Shown in pieces: positions 9,052 to 17,438 of a stretch of 64,000 nucleotides of DNA. Source of the stretch: DAIDKA01 sp963726995 (lineage in GTDB: Bacteria; Pseudomonadota; Gammaproteobacteria; Steroidobacterales; Steroidobacteraceae); contig CAVSEP010000004.1 in assembly GCA_963726995.1 (NCBI GenBank), positions 496,001-560,000 on the forward strand, in the 5' to 3' direction. A program made the position numbers and the translations under genes. Under the pieces are notes generated by a model. It worked only from the letters and a program-made list of their open reading frames with translations. It had not been told where the DNA came from and made no database searches. The number at the start of each line of letters is the position of its first letter. Position 1 is the stretch's first letter.

Positions 9052-9067
9052 ACCGGCGCAGGCCGGT
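9052..9067. terminator. possible bidirectional hairpin between convergent genes
   Basis: ACCGGC - GCAG - GCCGGT forms a 6-bp GC stem with a 4-base loop in the 43-base gap between the serine hydrolase (ends 9037) and the convergent MarR gene (ends 9081). There is no U-tract, so efficiency is doubtful. Confidence 0.35.
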
Positions 9068-9080
9068 GGAGGGTGGGGCG

Positions 9081-9590
9081 TCATTCCACGTCCTCATTCG
9101 CGCCGAACGGATCGACTTCGTGAATCTGGCGGGTAATATCCCGCAGCTGCTCGATCAATCGGGCTGCATCGGTCTTGGCGAACAGGCCGGTGAATACCCG
9201 ATCATGGGCCCTCACGAGACCTCTCGCCTTCATCAGCAGTTCACGCCCGGCCGGCGTCAAATGCAAGTCTTGACGGCGCCGATCGCGCTTGGAGCGTCTC
9301 CGCGCAACCAACCCCCGGTTCTCGAGCCGATCGATCACGATCATCATCGGCGGCCGATCGAGGTGCAGTGCAGCAGCCAGCTCCACCTGGGAAATGCCCA
9401 CATTCACTCGAATGAGCTCCAGTACGGCAAATTCCCTCTGCCGCAGATTCACCGATTCCAAAGACACATTAAAATGACGGTACAGCGCGCCCTGCGCCAT
9501 GCGTACATGAAACCCCAGTAAATCCCCCAGTATTCCGAGTTCGATCGGCTCAGGCGTCTGAACGGCGTTCTTTCGTTTTATTGCGGACAT
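9081..9590 (-). CDS. MarR-family transcriptional regulator
   Basis: A 169-residue regulator. The start is the ATG at 9590, preceded on the minus strand by CAGGAAACAG, a good Shine-Dalgarno; longer in-frame extensions lack one. The winged helix is seen as QREFAVLELIRVNVGISQVE (helices 2-3), LAAALHLDRPPMMIVIDRLE (recognition helix) and RRRSKRDRRRQDLHLTPAGR (wing). MarR proteins are dimeric, usually repress a divergent gene and release DNA when they bind a phenolic or similar ligand. The divergent neighbour is the TonB receptor at 9925 across a 334-base gap, the probable target. That target is inferred from position only. Confidence 0.87.
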   Translation of the reverse strand: MSAIKRKNAVQTPEPIELGILGDLLGFHVRMAQGALYRHFNVSLESVNLRQREFAVLELIRVNVGISQVELAAALHLDRPPMMIVIDRLENRGLVARRRSKRDRRRQDLHLTPAGRELLMKARGLVRAHDRVFTGLFAKTDAARLIEQLRDITRQIHEVDPFGANEDVE

Positions 9591-9924
9591 CTGTTTCCTG
9601 TCTGAGCGGCCTTTGAGCCAAGCGGCACCTGCCGCTCCCAATACTAGCCTCGCCCCCCCGAGGCGGCCAGCCGCTCGCTGCATTGCACCGTTTCCGCCCG
9701 TCACCCGCAATTTGTCACATTTTCCAAAGCGGAACAGGTGATATATGATCGCAACCGTATATTAAATAAACGATATGCGGCGCATGGAGCGCGCTAGCGC
9801 ATCGAATCCACGCTCGCCTTCGGCCGCTGCTCCTGGGTACGCCTCGACAGATCGCTTGATGTCACCTCAATGCGCAGGCACTGGACGGTGACGCTACCGA
9901 ACGCCAACACGGGGGAGACGATCA
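9591..9924. other. intergenic region between divergent MarR and TonB receptor
   Basis: 334 bases without a coding pattern. The middle part, about 9741-9778, is strikingly AT-rich for this genome (ATATATGATC, GTATATTAAATAAACGATAT) and is the natural place for both promoters and a MarR operator. I could not define a clean dyad in it. A GGGGGAG Shine-Dalgarno precedes the receptor ATG at 9925. Confidence 0.5.
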
Positions 9925-12213
9925 ATGAGTCACTTCACGGCATCCCGGCTTCCGATATGGGTCGTCGCCATGGCAACTGCGGCAGGGGCGCTGTGCCTGT
10001 GCCGGCCGACGCCGGCGTTCGCGCAACAGAACAGCTCCGGCGCCGCAGTGGCGGCGGCCTCAGACCAGCTTCAGGAAGTGGTCGTCACAGCCGAGCGCCG
10101 TACCGAGAACCTGCAAACCACCGGCATCGCGGCGACGGTGCTCAACGCCGATGAACTGGTGCAGAAGGGCGTCGTGCAGATGCAGGATTTGCAGACCGCC
10201 TCGCCATCGCTGTCGATCACTCCGGCCGGTTTGACCTCCAACGTGAACATCCGCGGCATCGGCCTGGACAGCGGCTCGCCCTCGGTGGTGCCCGGAGTTG
10301 CCACCTATCGAGAAGGCCTGTGGCAGCCGCCGATTCTCACCACGGACAGCTTCTATGATGTGGGCAGCGTCGAAATCCTGCGCGGCCCGCAGGGCACATT
10401 CGTCGGTTCCAACTCCACGGGCGGGGCGATCTTCGTTAACAGCCAGAGCCCCAATTTCAATGGACTCAATGGCTATCTGCAGGCTCAAGGCGCCAACTAT
10501 GGGGACGCCGCATTGCAAGGCGCCGTGAATCTGCCCATTGACGATGTCTGGGCGGCCCGCGTGGCCGTGGACCTGGAGAAGCGCGAAAGTTTCTACACCA
10601 ATCTGGGCTCAGAACTGACCAACGTTCCTCAGCAGTTCGCCCCTCCGGGCTCGCTGGATGAAAAGAACATGCGCTTCGGCCTGCATGGCAAGCCGATCGG
10701 CGATCTGGACATTCTGTTCAAGCTCGAGGTCAACGACAAAAGCACCGGCGGGTATGCCTACAAACCTGTTCCGGGTACGCAATATGCTCCCTTTGTCGCC
10801 TCGGCGAATCCGTTCGTACTCAACTACGACCACTACACCCTCAACGACGAGCTCGGTGTGCGGGGCAGTCTGAAGGTCGATTGGTCCATAGGTGACAGCG
10901 GCATGCTGTTTCGGTCATTGACCGGAGTCCAGTTCATGCGGGTGCACAACGTCGAGGACAGTGATGGCACCTCATCGACCTTGCCGGCGGGCCCGCCTGC
11001 GATGACCACTGCGCAGGCCATCATCGAGCGGCCGCTCACGCAGGAGTTCAACCTGATCTCACCCTCCACCGGTCGCCTGCAATGGGTAGTGGGCACTTAC
11101 TACCTGCACGACATTCGCGAAATTGAATTAAACATCCAAAGTCAGGGTATTCCCGCCCAGGTTGTGCCGGATTTCACCCAGGTGCTGGAATCCGCGGCGG
11201 TGTTTGGCCAGATAAGTTATGCGCTTGTTCAGAATCTACAGCTGCAGGTCGGAGTTCGTTACACGTCGGATCGCAACTACGTGCCGGAGGGTGGTCAGGT
11301 GACCATCAATCTCGGGATTCCCTTCGTGCCCCCGATCCACAGTTCAACCGTGGGAACCGAGACCGATTCGGCGACCACGGGCAAGGTGGCATTGAACTGG
11401 ACCGTAAATGACAACAACTTCCTCTACGGCTTTGTTTCCAAGGGTTTCAAGGCCGGCGGCTTCAACGCCGCATCAGGGCCCACTCCGCAGACCAACTTCG
11501 CCCCGGAGATCGTCTGGGACTATGAAATCGGCTGGAAGGGCAACTTCCTCAACGATCATGTGCGCGCCAACGTGGGCGGGTTCTGGAACAACTACACGGA
11601 CTTGCAGGTCGGTGCGTTTAATCCGACGACCGCCGGGACCTCCCTAATCAATACGGGAAAATCCGTCATCAAGGGTGGCGAGCTGGAAATGCACGGGCGA
11701 TTCGGCGAGTTGCACCTGGATATGGGCGGAGCGTACGTCAACTCGCGCCTAGGGGCGATCTCGCTGGTCGATACGGAAACACTGCCTCCGGGCACCTCGG
11801 TGCCCCAGTGCGTCAATGGCGCGCTGCCGCCGACCTGTTTCAACTACATCCCGTATACGTTGAATCTGTCAGGCGATCAGAATCCCTTTTCACCACAGTG
11901 GACCTTCAACGCCGGCGCGGAATATGGCATCCCGGTCGGCAATTCGGGTGTGCTGACCCCGCGGCTCAACTATTCCTACATTGGGCACCAATGGACGACA
12001 CTTTTTGAGGCGCCGGCGGACTATCTGCGCTCGGTGGGTCTGTGGAGCAGCAGCGTAACCTATGACAACAAGGCGTGGCGTGTTCAGGCCTACATCCTGA
12101 ATCTCGCCGACAAAGTGTACGTCGCCGGCCAATTTGCGCCCGGTTCCAGTACCAATACGCAGTTCGTCGGCAATCCGCGCCAGTTCGGCGTACGGCTGTC
12201 GTATCGATTCTAG
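9925..12213 (+). CDS. TonB-dependent outer-membrane receptor
   Basis: A 762-residue receptor starting at an ATG with GGGGGAG upstream. The N terminus has a Sec signal ending in PTPAFAQQ, then the TonB-box-like LQEVVVTAERR. The plug follows (VEILRGPQGTFVGSNSTGGA) and a 22-stranded barrel ends in VRLSYRF with the terminal Phe needed for outer-membrane assembly. These receptors import siderophores or, in organisms rich in them, sugars, aromatics and other catabolic substrates using the proton-motive force through TonB-ExbBD. No iron-uptake gene is nearby; the divergent MarR regulator and neighbouring esterases suggest an organic substrate. The ligand is unknown. Confidence 0.9.
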   Translation: MSHFTASRLPIWVVAMATAAGALCLCRPTPAFAQQNSSGAAVAAASDQLQEVVVTAERRTENLQTTGIAATVLNADELVQKGVVQMQDLQTASPSLSITPAGLTSNVNIRGIGLDSGSPSVVPGVATYREGLWQPPILTTDSFYDVGSVEILRGPQGTFVGSNSTGGAIFVNSQSPNFNGLNGYLQAQGANYGDAALQGAVNLPIDDVWAARVAVDLEKRESFYTNLGSELTNVPQQFAPPGSLDEKNMRFGLHGKPIGDLDILFKLEVNDKSTGGYAYKPVPGTQYAPFVASANPFVLNYDHYTLNDELGVRGSLKVDWSIGDSGMLFRSLTGVQFMRVHNVEDSDGTSSTLPAGPPAMTTAQAIIERPLTQEFNLISPSTGRLQWVVGTYYLHDIREIELNIQSQGIPAQVVPDFTQVLESAAVFGQISYALVQNLQLQVGVRYTSDRNYVPEGGQVTINLGIPFVPPIHSSTVGTETDSATTGKVALNWTVNDNNFLYGFVSKGFKAGGFNAASGPTPQTNFAPEIVWDYEIGWKGNFLNDHVRANVGGFWNNYTDLQVGAFNPTTAGTSLINTGKSVIKGGELEMHGRFGELHLDMGGAYVNSRLGAISLVDTETLPPGTSVPQCVNGALPPTCFNYIPYTLNLSGDQNPFSPQWTFNAGAEYGIPVGNSGVLTPRLNYSYIGHQWTTLFEAPADYLRSVGLWSSSVTYDNKAWRVQAYILNLADKVYVAGQFAPGSSTNTQFVGNPRQFGVRLSYRF

Positions 12214-12251
12214 GCGTACAAGAGCAGGCGAGTTCGGAAGTTGGAAGCCGG

Positions 12252-13235
12252 TTAGCGCGCGAAGCGTAGATTGTTGCTGAAGAACGGCAGGACGAAGTCC
12301 TGGAAGCGAAAGGCCACATTGCTGGTGTGCGTTCCCGGATAGACTTCAAAGGTGTGGAGGATCCCATAACGTTTCAGTGCATCATCGAGCTTGGCCGCAT
12401 CGGCACGCAGGCCGTCCTGATCGCCAACATCGATTGCGATCGCCTTGTACTCACGCAGGTTGTTCACCGCCTGATCAACGAACGCCAGCGGTGCATTGGC
12501 GGCCCACTTTGCCAGCACTTCAGGCTGGGCCACGTTTTCCTTGACCGGCAGGTCGAGGAACAGCGGTGGCCGCCCCGGATCCGGCGACCATGCGGCGGCG
12601 GTGGCCAGCGCCGCTTTTGCGGGAAACGGAAGGTTGGCGGCATCGGCCGGCGATTTCAGCGCCTCGACGGCAGCGAGGTTCTCCGCACTGAGCGCCGCGG
12701 GTTGCATGGGAGAGAGGCAGCAGCCGCTCATGATATACAGCGCGCCGAACACTTCCGGATGACGCATGCCAAGGCGCGCCGCACCGTAGCCGCCCATGGA
12801 ATGTCCCACCAACCCGCGACTCAGACGATTCGGAATTGTGCGGTAGTGACTGTCTATATACTGGACCACATCGCGCACCACGTAGCCTTCAAAATCCCCG
12901 GTCGTCGCCGACTGTGAGTAGAAAGAGCCACCGTACGCAGTCTTGGAGTCCGGAAAGACGACGATCATTTCCCGGGTGCCCTTTGCAAACGCGCCCTCTA
13001 CGGTTTGCGGCACATGAATCTCATGAGTCCATTGCAGTGCACCGATTGTGTAGCCGTGAAGGGCATAAACCACCGGATAGCGCCGCCGTGGACTGCTCTC
13101 GTAGCCCGGCGGCAACACCACCACGGCGTCCCGGTCCGTGGCTTCGCCTTCAAGATTCCCCATCAGGCTCTTGCCATGAATGGTGACAATCTGAACCAGC
13201 GGCTGGCTTGGCATTGGGTACCGGCGGCGGCACAT
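12252..13235 (-). CDS. secreted esterase D/PHB-depolymerase-like alpha/beta hydrolase (N terminus in another frame)
   Basis: The body, about 321 residues from the ATG at 13214 (in-frame ATG also at 13235), is a PF00756-type esterase: VVVLPPGY, VVYALHGYTIG (oxyanion region), SRGLVGHSMGGYGAARL (nucleophile Ser in GHSMGG) and VYPGTHTSNVAFR (catalytic His). No Shine-Dalgarno precedes either ATG. A signal peptide with its own ribosome site lies just upstream in a different frame (see 13206-13314) and would fuse naturally to this body if one base were removed near 13205-13220. I therefore regard the true gene as 12252 to about 13314 with a frameshift. Related proteins hydrolyse acyl or feruloyl esters outside the cytoplasm. 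It converges on the TonB receptor, 38 bases away. Confidence 0.75.
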   Translation of the reverse strand: MCRRRYPMPSQPLVQIVTIHGKSLMGNLEGEATDRDAVVVLPPGYESSPRRRYPVVYALHGYTIGALQWTHEIHVPQTVEGAFAKGTREMIVVFPDSKTAYGGSFYSQSATTGDFEGYVVRDVVQYIDSHYRTIPNRLSRGLVGHSMGGYGAARLGMRHPEVFGALYIMSGCCLSPMQPAALSAENLAAVEALKSPADAANLPFPAKAALATAAAWSPDPGRPPLFLDLPVKENVAQPEVLAKWAANAPLAFVDQAVNNLREYKAIAIDVGDQDGLRADAAKLDDALKRYGILHTFEVYPGTHTSNVAFRFQDFVLPFFSNNLRFAR

Positions 13236-13314
13236 TCGTGGCGACCTGAGAGTGCGCGAGGCGACCCCAAAATGTCGTCAGCAGCAGGCAAAGCGGCAGG
13301 ATGAAGTGACGCAA
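13206..13314 (-). other. detached signal-peptide coding segment of the 12252-13235 esterase
   Basis: Reading from a TTG at 13314 with CCGGAGG just upstream gives LRHFILPLCLLLTTFWGRLA then HSQVATNVPPPVPNAKP: a short basic N terminus, a hydrophobic core and a plausible cleavage after AHS. The next frame then continues as PSQPLVQIVTIHG of the esterase. An ATG at 13350 in the same frame is possible, but it would place the regulatory box at 13324-13341 inside the coding region, so TTG is preferred. Confidence 0.55.
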
Positions 13315-13323
13315 TGGGCCTCC

Positions 13324-13341
13324 GGATGTATTTGTCAGACT
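13324..13341 (-). promoter_or_regulatory. TGTC-N-GACAAAT-type box before the secreted esterase
   Basis: Read on the minus strand: AGTCTGACAAATACATCC. TAGTCTGACAA is a near-dyad of the FadR subfamily type. The 13 bases GACAAATACATCC recur exactly at 60064-60076 before the FHS sugar permease. The box ends about 10 bases before the TTG at 13314, where a repressor would block transcription or initiation. Confidence 0.5.
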
Positions 13342-13449
13342 ATTTGTCATGAGCCACAGTAGACTATTTACGCCGCGCGTCGGTCAAGCGCGCTGAAACA
13401 GGTCCGGATGCGACTCGATTTTGGTAACAAGTGGGGGGATTGGCCAGTC

Positions 13450-15198
13450 ATGACCGCGCCAAGAAGGCAATACCTTATTTCGGTACCGACCCTCGTCCTG
13501 GCCACTGCGACGATGTTGTTCGGGGTGCTGGTCTCGGCAAGCGCTAGCGCTCAAGGTTCACCCGCGCTGCCCGCCGACCTGCAGACGCGCTGCGATCTGA
13601 TGAACGAGGCGCTGGGTCACCTACCCGATCCTTCCACCCACCTTCGTGAGGTGAATTGGCGCCCGCAAGGCACGCAGATTCGGACAATGATGGGCCCGCA
13701 GGCGCTGCCGGGGCACTGTGAGATTGTCGGTTCCCTGCAGGAGCGCACTGGAGTAGACGGCCAGCGCTACGCCGTGCGCTTTCATCTGCGCTTGCCCGAG
13801 CACTGGAATGGGCGGCTGCTTTTTGAGGGTGGCGGTGGTACTGAAGGTGACCTGGGCGCAGCCGTTGGCGCGATCGGCGCCGGCCCACCGGCATTGATGC
13901 AGGGATACGCCACCGTCTCGCAGGATGCGGGCCACGACAATGCGACCAACACCGATCCGCAGCACGGCGGGCCTGTGGCCTTCGGCTTCGATCCGCAGGC
14001 CCGCGCCAATTACGGCGGCGCCGCACTCGGGGTCATCGCCGATACCGCCAAGGCGGCCCTTCGCAACTTCTACGGCCAGCCGCCGTCGCACTCCTATTTC
14101 TATGGCTGCTCCAAGGGCGGTCAGGAAGGCATGCAGTTCGCGCAGCGCTTTCCGGCACAATTCGACGGCATTGTCGCCGGCGCACCTGGCTTTGCGCTGC
14201 CGCGGGCCGCCATCGCCGAGGCCTGGGATACCCAGGCCTTCAGTTCAATGCTGCCGGCCGCGAAGCGGGCAACGCCCGGAGCCATCAATTCAAGCATGAC
14301 CGACCCGCAGTTTGAGACCCTGCGTCAGGCCATTCTCGCCGCCTGCGATGCGGATGACGGAGTGAAAGATGGCATTACCGCCAATGTGGGCGCCTGCAAG
14401 TGGCAGAAGGTTGCGCGGCAGCTGCGTAAGCACCTTTGTGCAAGTCAGCCGGAGGCGGGTTGTCTGATGCCCGGGCAGATCGAGGCGTTGCAGCGCATTT
14501 TCGGGGGTCCTCGGACCAAGTCGGGCGGCAGCCTGTATGCCGATTGGCCGATCGATGCGGGCGCGGGCAGCCCGGGCTGGCGTCAGTGGAAGATCGGCTC
14601 GGCGGATGGGCGCGGACCCAGTATCAACGTGGCCATGGGCGCGCCGGCCCTGGCGGCGGTTTTTACGACGCCGCCCACGGCACTTCCGGCCGACATCGGC
14701 GCCTCGCTACGCTACGCACTCAATTTCGACTTCGACCGTGACGCGCCCAGGATCAACGCCATTGCGCCGCCCTACACGACTTCGGCCTGGGCCGACATCT
14801 CGGCCCACTCGACCGACCTTTCGAAATTCAAGGCGCTGGGCGGAAAGATGATTGTCTTTCAAGGCGCCTCCGATCCGGTGTTTTCGCTGAACGATACCTT
14901 GGCGTGGTATCGACAGCTCAATAGCGAGCAACACGGATCGGCCGGCGCGTTCGTGCGCGTTTTCCCGGTTCCCGGCATGGGGCACTGCGCAGGTGGACCG
15001 GCGACAGATCAGTTTGATGCGCTGGCAGCGCTGGTGGACTGGGTCGAACATGGCGCTGCGCCCGCGAGCCTGCTGGCCAGGGCCGGGCCGGGAACCCCGT
15101 GGCCCGGCAGGAGCCGGCCCCTTTGTGCATATCCGCAGATGCCTCATTATACAGGTAGTGGCAATATTGAGGACGCGGCGAGCTTTCGTTGCCAATAG
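13450..15198 (+). CDS. tannase/feruloyl esterase family hydrolase, secreted
   Basis: A 582-residue protein of the tannase/feruloyl esterase family (PF07519). The start chosen is the ATG at 13450 with GGGGGAT about 10 bases upstream; it gives a clean Sec signal (residues about 1-35, ending SASAQG). An upstream ATG at 13408 would bury that signal. The catalytic Ser221 lies in FYGCSKGGQEGMQF, where Cys220 pairs with the Cys beside the catalytic His in GMGHCAGGPATDQFD, the family's disulfide-stabilised arrangement. Such enzymes cleave gallate or ferulate esters from plant polyphenols and hemicelluloses. A second member is at 49180. It reads away from the esterase at 12252, fitting a phenolic-ester theme. 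Confidence 0.88.
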   Translation: MTAPRRQYLISVPTLVLATATMLFGVLVSASASAQGSPALPADLQTRCDLMNEALGHLPDPSTHLREVNWRPQGTQIRTMMGPQALPGHCEIVGSLQERTGVDGQRYAVRFHLRLPEHWNGRLLFEGGGGTEGDLGAAVGAIGAGPPALMQGYATVSQDAGHDNATNTDPQHGGPVAFGFDPQARANYGGAALGVIADTAKAALRNFYGQPPSHSYFYGCSKGGQEGMQFAQRFPAQFDGIVAGAPGFALPRAAIAEAWDTQAFSSMLPAAKRATPGAINSSMTDPQFETLRQAILAACDADDGVKDGITANVGACKWQKVARQLRKHLCASQPEAGCLMPGQIEALQRIFGGPRTKSGGSLYADWPIDAGAGSPGWRQWKIGSADGRGPSINVAMGAPALAAVFTTPPTALPADIGASLRYALNFDFDRDAPRINAIAPPYTTSAWADISAHSTDLSKFKALGGKMIVFQGASDPVFSLNDTLAWYRQLNSEQHGSAGAFVRVFPVPGMGHCAGGPATDQFDALAALVDWVEHGAAPASLLARAGPGTPWPGRSRPLCAYPQMPHYTGSGNIEDAASFRCQ

Positions 15199-15246
15199 CA
15201 TTGGCGCGCTCTCATCACGGAACTTGGAGCCAGGGCAGGGCAGGCA

Positions 15247-16086
15247 GTGAGGCTTTATCGCACCCGTCAGGGCCATTTCCTGGAGCATGAAGGTGGCTGC
15301 TATCGCGTGCCCGGAACTCACTGGGATGCGCTGATTGCGCAGGCCGACCTGCACGATTATCTGCTCTCCGGGGCCACGGAGGTTCATCGTGTGCCGGGCC
15401 TTGAGGGCACGCAGCTCCTGGCTCCCCTGGGCAACCAGGAGATCTGGGCCGCAGGGGTCACCTACTATCGCAGTCGCGATGCGCGCATGGCCGAGTCAAA
15501 GAGTGCCGGTGGGGGTGACTTTTACGACCGCGTGTATCTGGCCGAACGGCCCGAGCTGTTCTTCAAGGGCACCGCGAGCCGCGTGGCGGGGCCTGGTGAG
15601 GTGGTCCGAATCCGCAGCGATGCCCGATGGTCCGTGCCCGAGCCCGAGCTCACCCTGGTCATCAATCCGCGCGGCCGGATCATCGGCTACACCATCGGCA
15701 ATGACATGAGTTCGCGCGACATCGAGGGGGAGAATCCCCTCTACCTTCCGCAGGCCAAGGTCTATGACCGCTCCAGCGCACTGGGTCCATGCCTTCTGGT
15801 GTCATGCGAGCCACCGCCGGCCTCGACTGCCATCCGGCTGGAGATTGATCGTGGCGGCCGCCTCGTCTTCGCCGGCGCGACGACCCTGGCGGAGTTGAAG
15901 CGCGAGCCCACGCAGCTGGTCGAGTATCTTTTCCGGGACAACGTCTTCCCCCTTGGCGCCTATCTCATGACCGGGACGGGGATCGTGCCACCCGATTCCT
16001 TTACCCTGGCCGCCGCCGATCGTATTCGTATCACCATCGATTGCATCGGCACGCTGGAGAATACCGTGGTGCAGGCCGGCCCCTAA
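15247..16086 (+). CDS. FAH-family hydrolase; candidate 2-keto-3-deoxypentonate dehydratase
   Basis: A 279-residue cytoplasmic protein of the fumarylacetoacetate hydrolase fold, starting at GTG 15247. The metal site is visible as E132-x-E134 (VPEPELTLV) and D153 (TIGNDMSSRDIE). The downstream GENPLYLPQAKVYDRSSALG resembles the branch containing 2-dehydro-3-deoxy-D-arabinonate dehydratase (KdaD) and, more distantly, XylX of the Weimberg pathway, rather than true fumarylacetoacetases. It would convert 2-keto-3-deoxypentonate to 2-oxoglutarate semialdehyde. The next gene is a sugar-acid-type permease 24 bases away. The pentose locus at 50-64 kb lacks this step, so this gene could supply it; that is inference. 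Confidence 0.75.
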   Translation: MRLYRTRQGHFLEHEGGCYRVPGTHWDALIAQADLHDYLLSGATEVHRVPGLEGTQLLAPLGNQEIWAAGVTYYRSRDARMAESKSAGGGDFYDRVYLAERPELFFKGTASRVAGPGEVVRIRSDARWSVPEPELTLVINPRGRIIGYTIGNDMSSRDIEGENPLYLPQAKVYDRSSALGPCLLVSCEPPPASTAIRLEIDRGGRLVFAGATTLAELKREPTQLVEYLFRDNVFPLGAYLMTGTGIVPPDSFTLAAADRIRITIDCIGTLENTVVQAGP

Positions 16087-16110
16087 AGCAAGGCGAGGCG
16101 AAGGAGTTCC

Positions 16111-17403
16111 GTGGCACCTCGGGAATGGGAGTCGGATGGGCGTATTCCACGGCGCCGTTGGCGCATCGGGTGGCTACTGGCGGCCGGGGTCCTGGTCAGC
16201 TACTTCGATCGAGTGAACCTGTCCGCCTCGCATGCCGCGTTGATCGCGGCATTCGGCATCTCCGATGTGGCATTCGGCTACCTGTCCGGGGCCTACAATC
16301 TCACCTACTGGTTCTGCCAGCTGCCCATCGGGGTCATTCTCGACCGATTCGGCGTGCGCCGCGTCGGCCGCCTCGGGATCTTTCTGTGGACCACCGCGAC
16401 CTTCGGCGGGGCAATTGCGCCCTCATTGGGCGCCCTGTTTGGTGCGCGATTCCTCCTGGGCGTCGGCGAAGCGCCGACTTTCCCGGCCAGCGCCAAAGCC
16501 GTGGGGCGCTGGTTTCCGCCCCATGAGCGCAGTCTGCCCACTGCGCTGTTCGACTCGGCCGCCAAATTCTCAAGCGTACTGGGCGTTCCGCTGGTGGGAT
16601 TCATTCTGCTCAGGGCCGGCTGGCGCTGGGGCTTTGCGGCGACCGGTCTGATCAGCCTGGCTTACTTCATCTATTTCTGGCGCGTCTATCGTGAGCCGAG
16701 CGAGGATGCCGGCCTCACCGAGGCGGAACGCCGCTACATCTCAGGTTCCGAGGCCACGCGGGAAGCGCAGGAGCCGGGGCGCTCGCTATGGCAATTGCTG
16801 CGCGAGCGCAAGGTGCTGGGACTGGCGCTGGGTTTCGGGGCCTACAACTACATTTTCTATCTGCTGCTGACGTGGTTGCCCAGTTACTTCGCCTTCGCCC
16901 TGCACATCGACCTGATGCATTCGTTTCTCTATACGAGTGTGCCGTGGCTGCTGGCGACGGGCTGCGAATTGGCGATCGGCGGCTGGCTCGTGGACTTCCT
17001 CATCCGGCGCGGTGCCAACGCCAGCCGGGTGCGGCGAGTGGCGATGATCGGGGGCGCGTGCTGCGGCCTGGGCATCCTGGGCGCCGCTCATGCGCACACC
17101 GCGGTGCAGGCGCTCGCCTGGATCAGCCTGTCGATCAGTGGCCTATCGGTGCATTCAGCCGTTGGCTGGTCCGTGCCTTCCCTCATCGCCGGGGAAAAGG
17201 ATGTCGGTAAGGTAGGCGGGATCGTTAATTTCTCCAACCAGGTGTCGGGTGTCTGCGCGCCCATCATCACCGGCTATCTGGTGACGGCCACGCACTCCTA
17301 TGCCTGGGTTTTCGGGGTGGCGACCATCTACCTGTTTGTCGGCATCTGCGGCTACATCTTTCTGCTGGGCCGTATCGAACGATCCGCGCGCAGCGCCTCG
17401 TAG
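16111..17403 (+). CDS. MFS transporter, anion:cation symporter (ACS) type, sugar-acid permease-like
   Basis: A 430-residue 12-helix permease starting at GTG 16111. The first helix carries VSYFDRVNLSAS, the 'yfDRvnls.a' signature of the ACS family (hexuronate, galactonate, glucarate and phthalate carriers). DRFGVRRVGRLGIFLWT is loop 2-3, and GVGEAPTFPASAKAVGRWFP is the classic helix 4-5 GEa..FPa motif. The gene follows the FAH-type dehydratase by 24 bases, which supports an organic sugar acid such as an aldonate as substrate. The specific substrate cannot be read from sequence. Confidence 0.85.
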   Translation: MAPREWESDGRIPRRRWRIGWLLAAGVLVSYFDRVNLSASHAALIAAFGISDVAFGYLSGAYNLTYWFCQLPIGVILDRFGVRRVGRLGIFLWTTATFGGAIAPSLGALFGARFLLGVGEAPTFPASAKAVGRWFPPHERSLPTALFDSAAKFSSVLGVPLVGFILLRAGWRWGFAATGLISLAYFIYFWRVYREPSEDAGLTEAERRYISGSEATREAQEPGRSLWQLLRERKVLGLALGFGAYNYIFYLLLTWLPSYFAFALHIDLMHSFLYTSVPWLLATGCELAIGGWLVDFLIRRGANASRVRRVAMIGGACCGLGILGAAHAHTAVQALAWISLSISGLSVHSAVGWSVPSLIAGEKDVGKVGGIVNFSNQVSGVCAPIITGYLVTATHSYAWVFGVATIYLFVGICGYIFLLGRIERSARSAS

Positions 17404-17404
17404 A

Positions 17405-17427
17405 ACGCTCGGTCCACTTTCGAGCGT
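17405..17427. terminator. hairpin between convergent permease and CoA-transferase genes
   Basis: ACGCTCG (17405-17411) and CGAGCGT (17421-17427) form a perfect 7-bp stem with a 9-base loop in the 35-base gap between genes ending at 17403 (+) and 17439 (-). There is no strong U-tract. A bidirectional terminator is likely. Confidence 0.45.
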
Positions 17428-17438
17428 GGTCGCTGGGA

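Noticed and set aside
9735..9780. MarR operator palindrome in the AT-rich stretch
   Set aside because: AT-rich half-similarities (ATATGATCG, CGATATG) do not form a clean dyad; left as undefined promoter region.
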